From Niastella sp. (GTDB taxonomy: Bacteria; Bacteroidota; Bacteroidia; Chitinophagales; Chitinophagaceae): DNA of 64,000 bases. Shown here piece after piece: positions 62,865-64,000 of this stretch. The position numbers and the translations under genes were made by a program. Below the pieces are notes generated by a model, which was not told where the DNA came from, did no database searches, and worked only from the letters and a program-made list of their open reading frames with translations. Each line of letters begins with the position of its first letter. The first letter of the stretch is position 1. The stretch is taken from assembly GCA_017744515.1 (NCBI GenBank), contig JAGIBF010000037.1:1-64000 (forward strand). The letters are read 5' to 3'.

Positions 62865-63677
62865 TTAATTATGAACGGTGGATGGGTTGATCCCGTAGAA
62901 TTGCTTGAATGAATATGAAAAGTGTGAAAAGGTTTCGAAGCCTACTTCGTGGTATACATCCGAGGGACGTTTTTTCTTCTCCCGTATGAGGTAGTGGGCT
63001 TCTTCCAGCCGCCGCTGTTGCAGCCAGCGGTTGGGCGTAGTGTTGAATACTTTTTGGAAATCTCTTTTAAAAGAGGAAAGGCTTCTGCCGGTGAGGTAGG
63101 CAAACCTGTCCATGCTGATGTTGAAATGAAAGTGTTCCTGCATGTATACTTCGAGGTCTATTTTACCGGGCTGACCAAAGTCGAACAACACGTTCTTAAG
63201 CTGCGGCTTTATCTGCAACAACAGCATGAGTCCTTCCTGTCTTTTGAGGCTGATGAGCTCAGTGGGCAGTGAAGTATCGAAATAAGGCAACAGTGTTTTG
63301 AAATAGTTCTTCAGCAGCAGGTTGCTTTTTAGTTGCAACACCGGGCTTTTATCGACGAGCGGCTCTTCAAGGTTGACGAGGTATTGTTTGTTGTATTCCT
63401 GCAGGCTATTGGTATCGAAGATGACCGTCACTGAGCGGAAGTGGCCTTTTTCTCCCGGCTGCTTGGTAAACTTGGCCAGGAAGTTCTTCCGGTAAAACAC
63501 CAATTCTTCTTCACCGAAGACCGTGGCCTTGCTGCCATCATCTACTTTCAGGCTACCCGACACGATGTAGCAGAGGCCATGCTCGGCGATGAACTGCTCT
63601 CCGATGACCCGTTGAGTTTCAAGGTGGGAGTATACTACGCCGGGAAGTTTTGTTGTTGTGGTAGCCGCTTTTTTCAT
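62865..63677 (-). CDS. AraC-family transcriptional regulator
   Basis: 270 residues from the ATG at 63677; a longer start at 63719 is possible. N-terminal sensor domain with a cupin-like pattern (ERV-type: FGEEELVFYRKNFLAKF), C-terminal two helix-turn-helix motifs (FNISMDRFAYLTGRSLSSFK, KKRPSDVYHEVGFETFSHFS, then FYGINPSTVHN). It lies upstream of the SDR gene in the same operon (11-base gap). A large inverted repeat (63755-63809) sits 78 bases before the start. Confidence 0.9.
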   Translation of the reverse strand: MKKAATTTTKLPGVVYSHLETQRVIGEQFIAEHGLCYIVSGSLKVDDGSKATVFGEEELVFYRKNFLAKFTKQPGEKGHFRSVTVIFDTNSLQEYNKQYLVNLEEPLVDKSPVLQLKSNLLLKNYFKTLLPYFDTSLPTELISLKRQEGLMLLLQIKPQLKNVLFDFGQPGKIDLEVYMQEHFHFNISMDRFAYLTGRSLSSFKRDFQKVFNTTPNRWLQQRRLEEAHYLIREKKKRPSDVYHEVGFETFSHFSYSFKQFYGINPSTVHN

Positions 63678-63754
63678 TTGCTTCGATTGACAATGCAAAT
63701 GTGCACATAAAAGCGGCAACTCGTTTTCGTGAGCGGGTCAAAGTTTATGTCGTA

Positions 63755-63809
63755 AGAAGTCCATTTTTAAGGCTTCCTCTTAATGAGCAGACCCTAAAAA
63801 TGGACTTCT
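63755..63809. repeat. 15-bp perfect inverted repeat with 25-base spacer
   Basis: AGAAGTCCATTTTTA (63755-63769) and TAAAAATGGACTTCT (63795-63809) are exact reverse complements. It lies between the partial gene at 63891 and the AraC start. No T-run follows on the minus strand, so an operator or a cruciform/transposon remnant is more likely than a terminator. Confidence 0.8.
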
Positions 63810-63829
63810 AAAATGGTATAAACGTGCAA

Positions 63830-63851
63830 GGCTGAGGTGAGCCGCTCAGCC
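63830..63851. terminator. Short hairpin past the partial membrane gene
   Basis: GGCTGAG and CTCAGCC form a 7-bp stem around GTGAGCCG. It is 40 bases past the stop at 63891 on the minus strand and carries the GGTGAGCCG arm seen in other intergenic hairpins. Confidence 0.5.
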
Positions 63852-63890
63852 ACGCGGCACAAGCAACGCTGCAGAACGACCCACCTTGGC

Positions 63891-64000
63891 TTAGGCAGCC
63901 ACGGCCGCTTTTTGTTGTGTAATTGTTTCGTCTTCTTTTTTAACTCCGCTACCCTGCCATTTTGTTTTCAGCAGCAGCAGCATAACGCCGAGCGTCAACA
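63891..64000 (-). CDS. Membrane protein, C-terminal fragment
   Basis: Only the last 35 residues are inside the window: LTLGVMLLLLKTKWQGSGVK, then KEDETITQQKAAVAA and the stop. The final hydrophobic helix plus a short charged tail is the ending of a polytopic membrane protein, for example an MFS transporter, but the fragment is too short to name. Confidence 0.6.
   Translation of the reverse strand, partial: LTLGVMLLLLKTKWQGSGVKKEDETITQQKAAVAA

Noticed and set aside
1-64000. Mobile element or phage island
   Set aside because: No transposase, integrase or phage gene was seen; the repeats found are short intergenic elements.

Overview
The window reads as chromosomal DNA of a Bacteroidota bacterium, most likely a soil or plant-associated member of the Chitinophagaceae. 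The main signs are a SusC/SusD pair, two proteins with type IX secretion tails, many lipoproteins, TAnnTTTG-type promoter boxes, a glycine-rich RRM protein and multi-PAS histidine kinases. No rRNA, tRNA, CRISPR array, transposase or phage gene was seen.

Layout. (1) 1-5190: the 3' end of an AraC-type regulator, then a three-gene operon (GT4 glycosyltransferase, an alpha/alpha-toroid-like protein, a second GT4) that converges on a large GH130 glycoside phosphorylase/hydrolase. (2) 5302-16609: a small zinc-finger-like protein, a PQQ-type sugar dehydrogenase lipoprotein, two lipoproteins (one of only 59 residues), an outer-membrane beta-barrel, a 7TM-DISM kinase with its NarL-type regulator, a four-PAS kinase, a decayed CBM3 module (pseudogene), a GlsB/YeaQ-type membrane protein and two envelope proteins. 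(3) 16876-28580: a secreted propeller-like/beta-helix pair behind a double-palindrome operator, a 1898-residue T9SS surface protein with MopE-type Asp-rich repeats, a PAS-LuxR regulator and a response regulator/PAS-kinase pair.

(4) 28818-49458 is the functional heart: a polysaccharide utilisation locus on the minus strand. In transcription order it has a Na+/solute symporter, a GH130 mannosyl-glucose phosphorylase, a PL8 lyase, SusC, SusD, a GH78 rhamnosidase, a GH2-GH105 fusion and a second PL8 lyase with a discoidin domain and T9SS tail. An AraC regulator is divergent from the symporter. The likely substrate is an uronic-acid polysaccharide carrying L-rhamnose: lyases cut it and leave unsaturated uronic ends, SusCD imports oligomers, and GH105, GH78 and GH2 trim them. 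No sulfatase is present, which argues against a sulfated glycosaminoglycan. GH130 plus the symporter would handle a beta-mannosyl-glucose disaccharide.

(5) 49527-64000 is a housekeeping and accessory mix: membrane proteins of unknown role, a methyltransferase, an HxlR regulator divergent from a DUF2306 protein, an ADP-ribosylglycohydrolase, two AraC regulators (one with a DJ-1/PfpI domain), an RRM protein, a beta-lactamase-fold hydrolase, small membrane proteins and a short-chain dehydrogenase. Between genes lies a dispersed repeat with the core CTTCGACAGGCTCAG; it is expanded into a 36-bp tandem array between susD and the rhamnosidase gene. All functional calls come from reading motifs; no database search was run.
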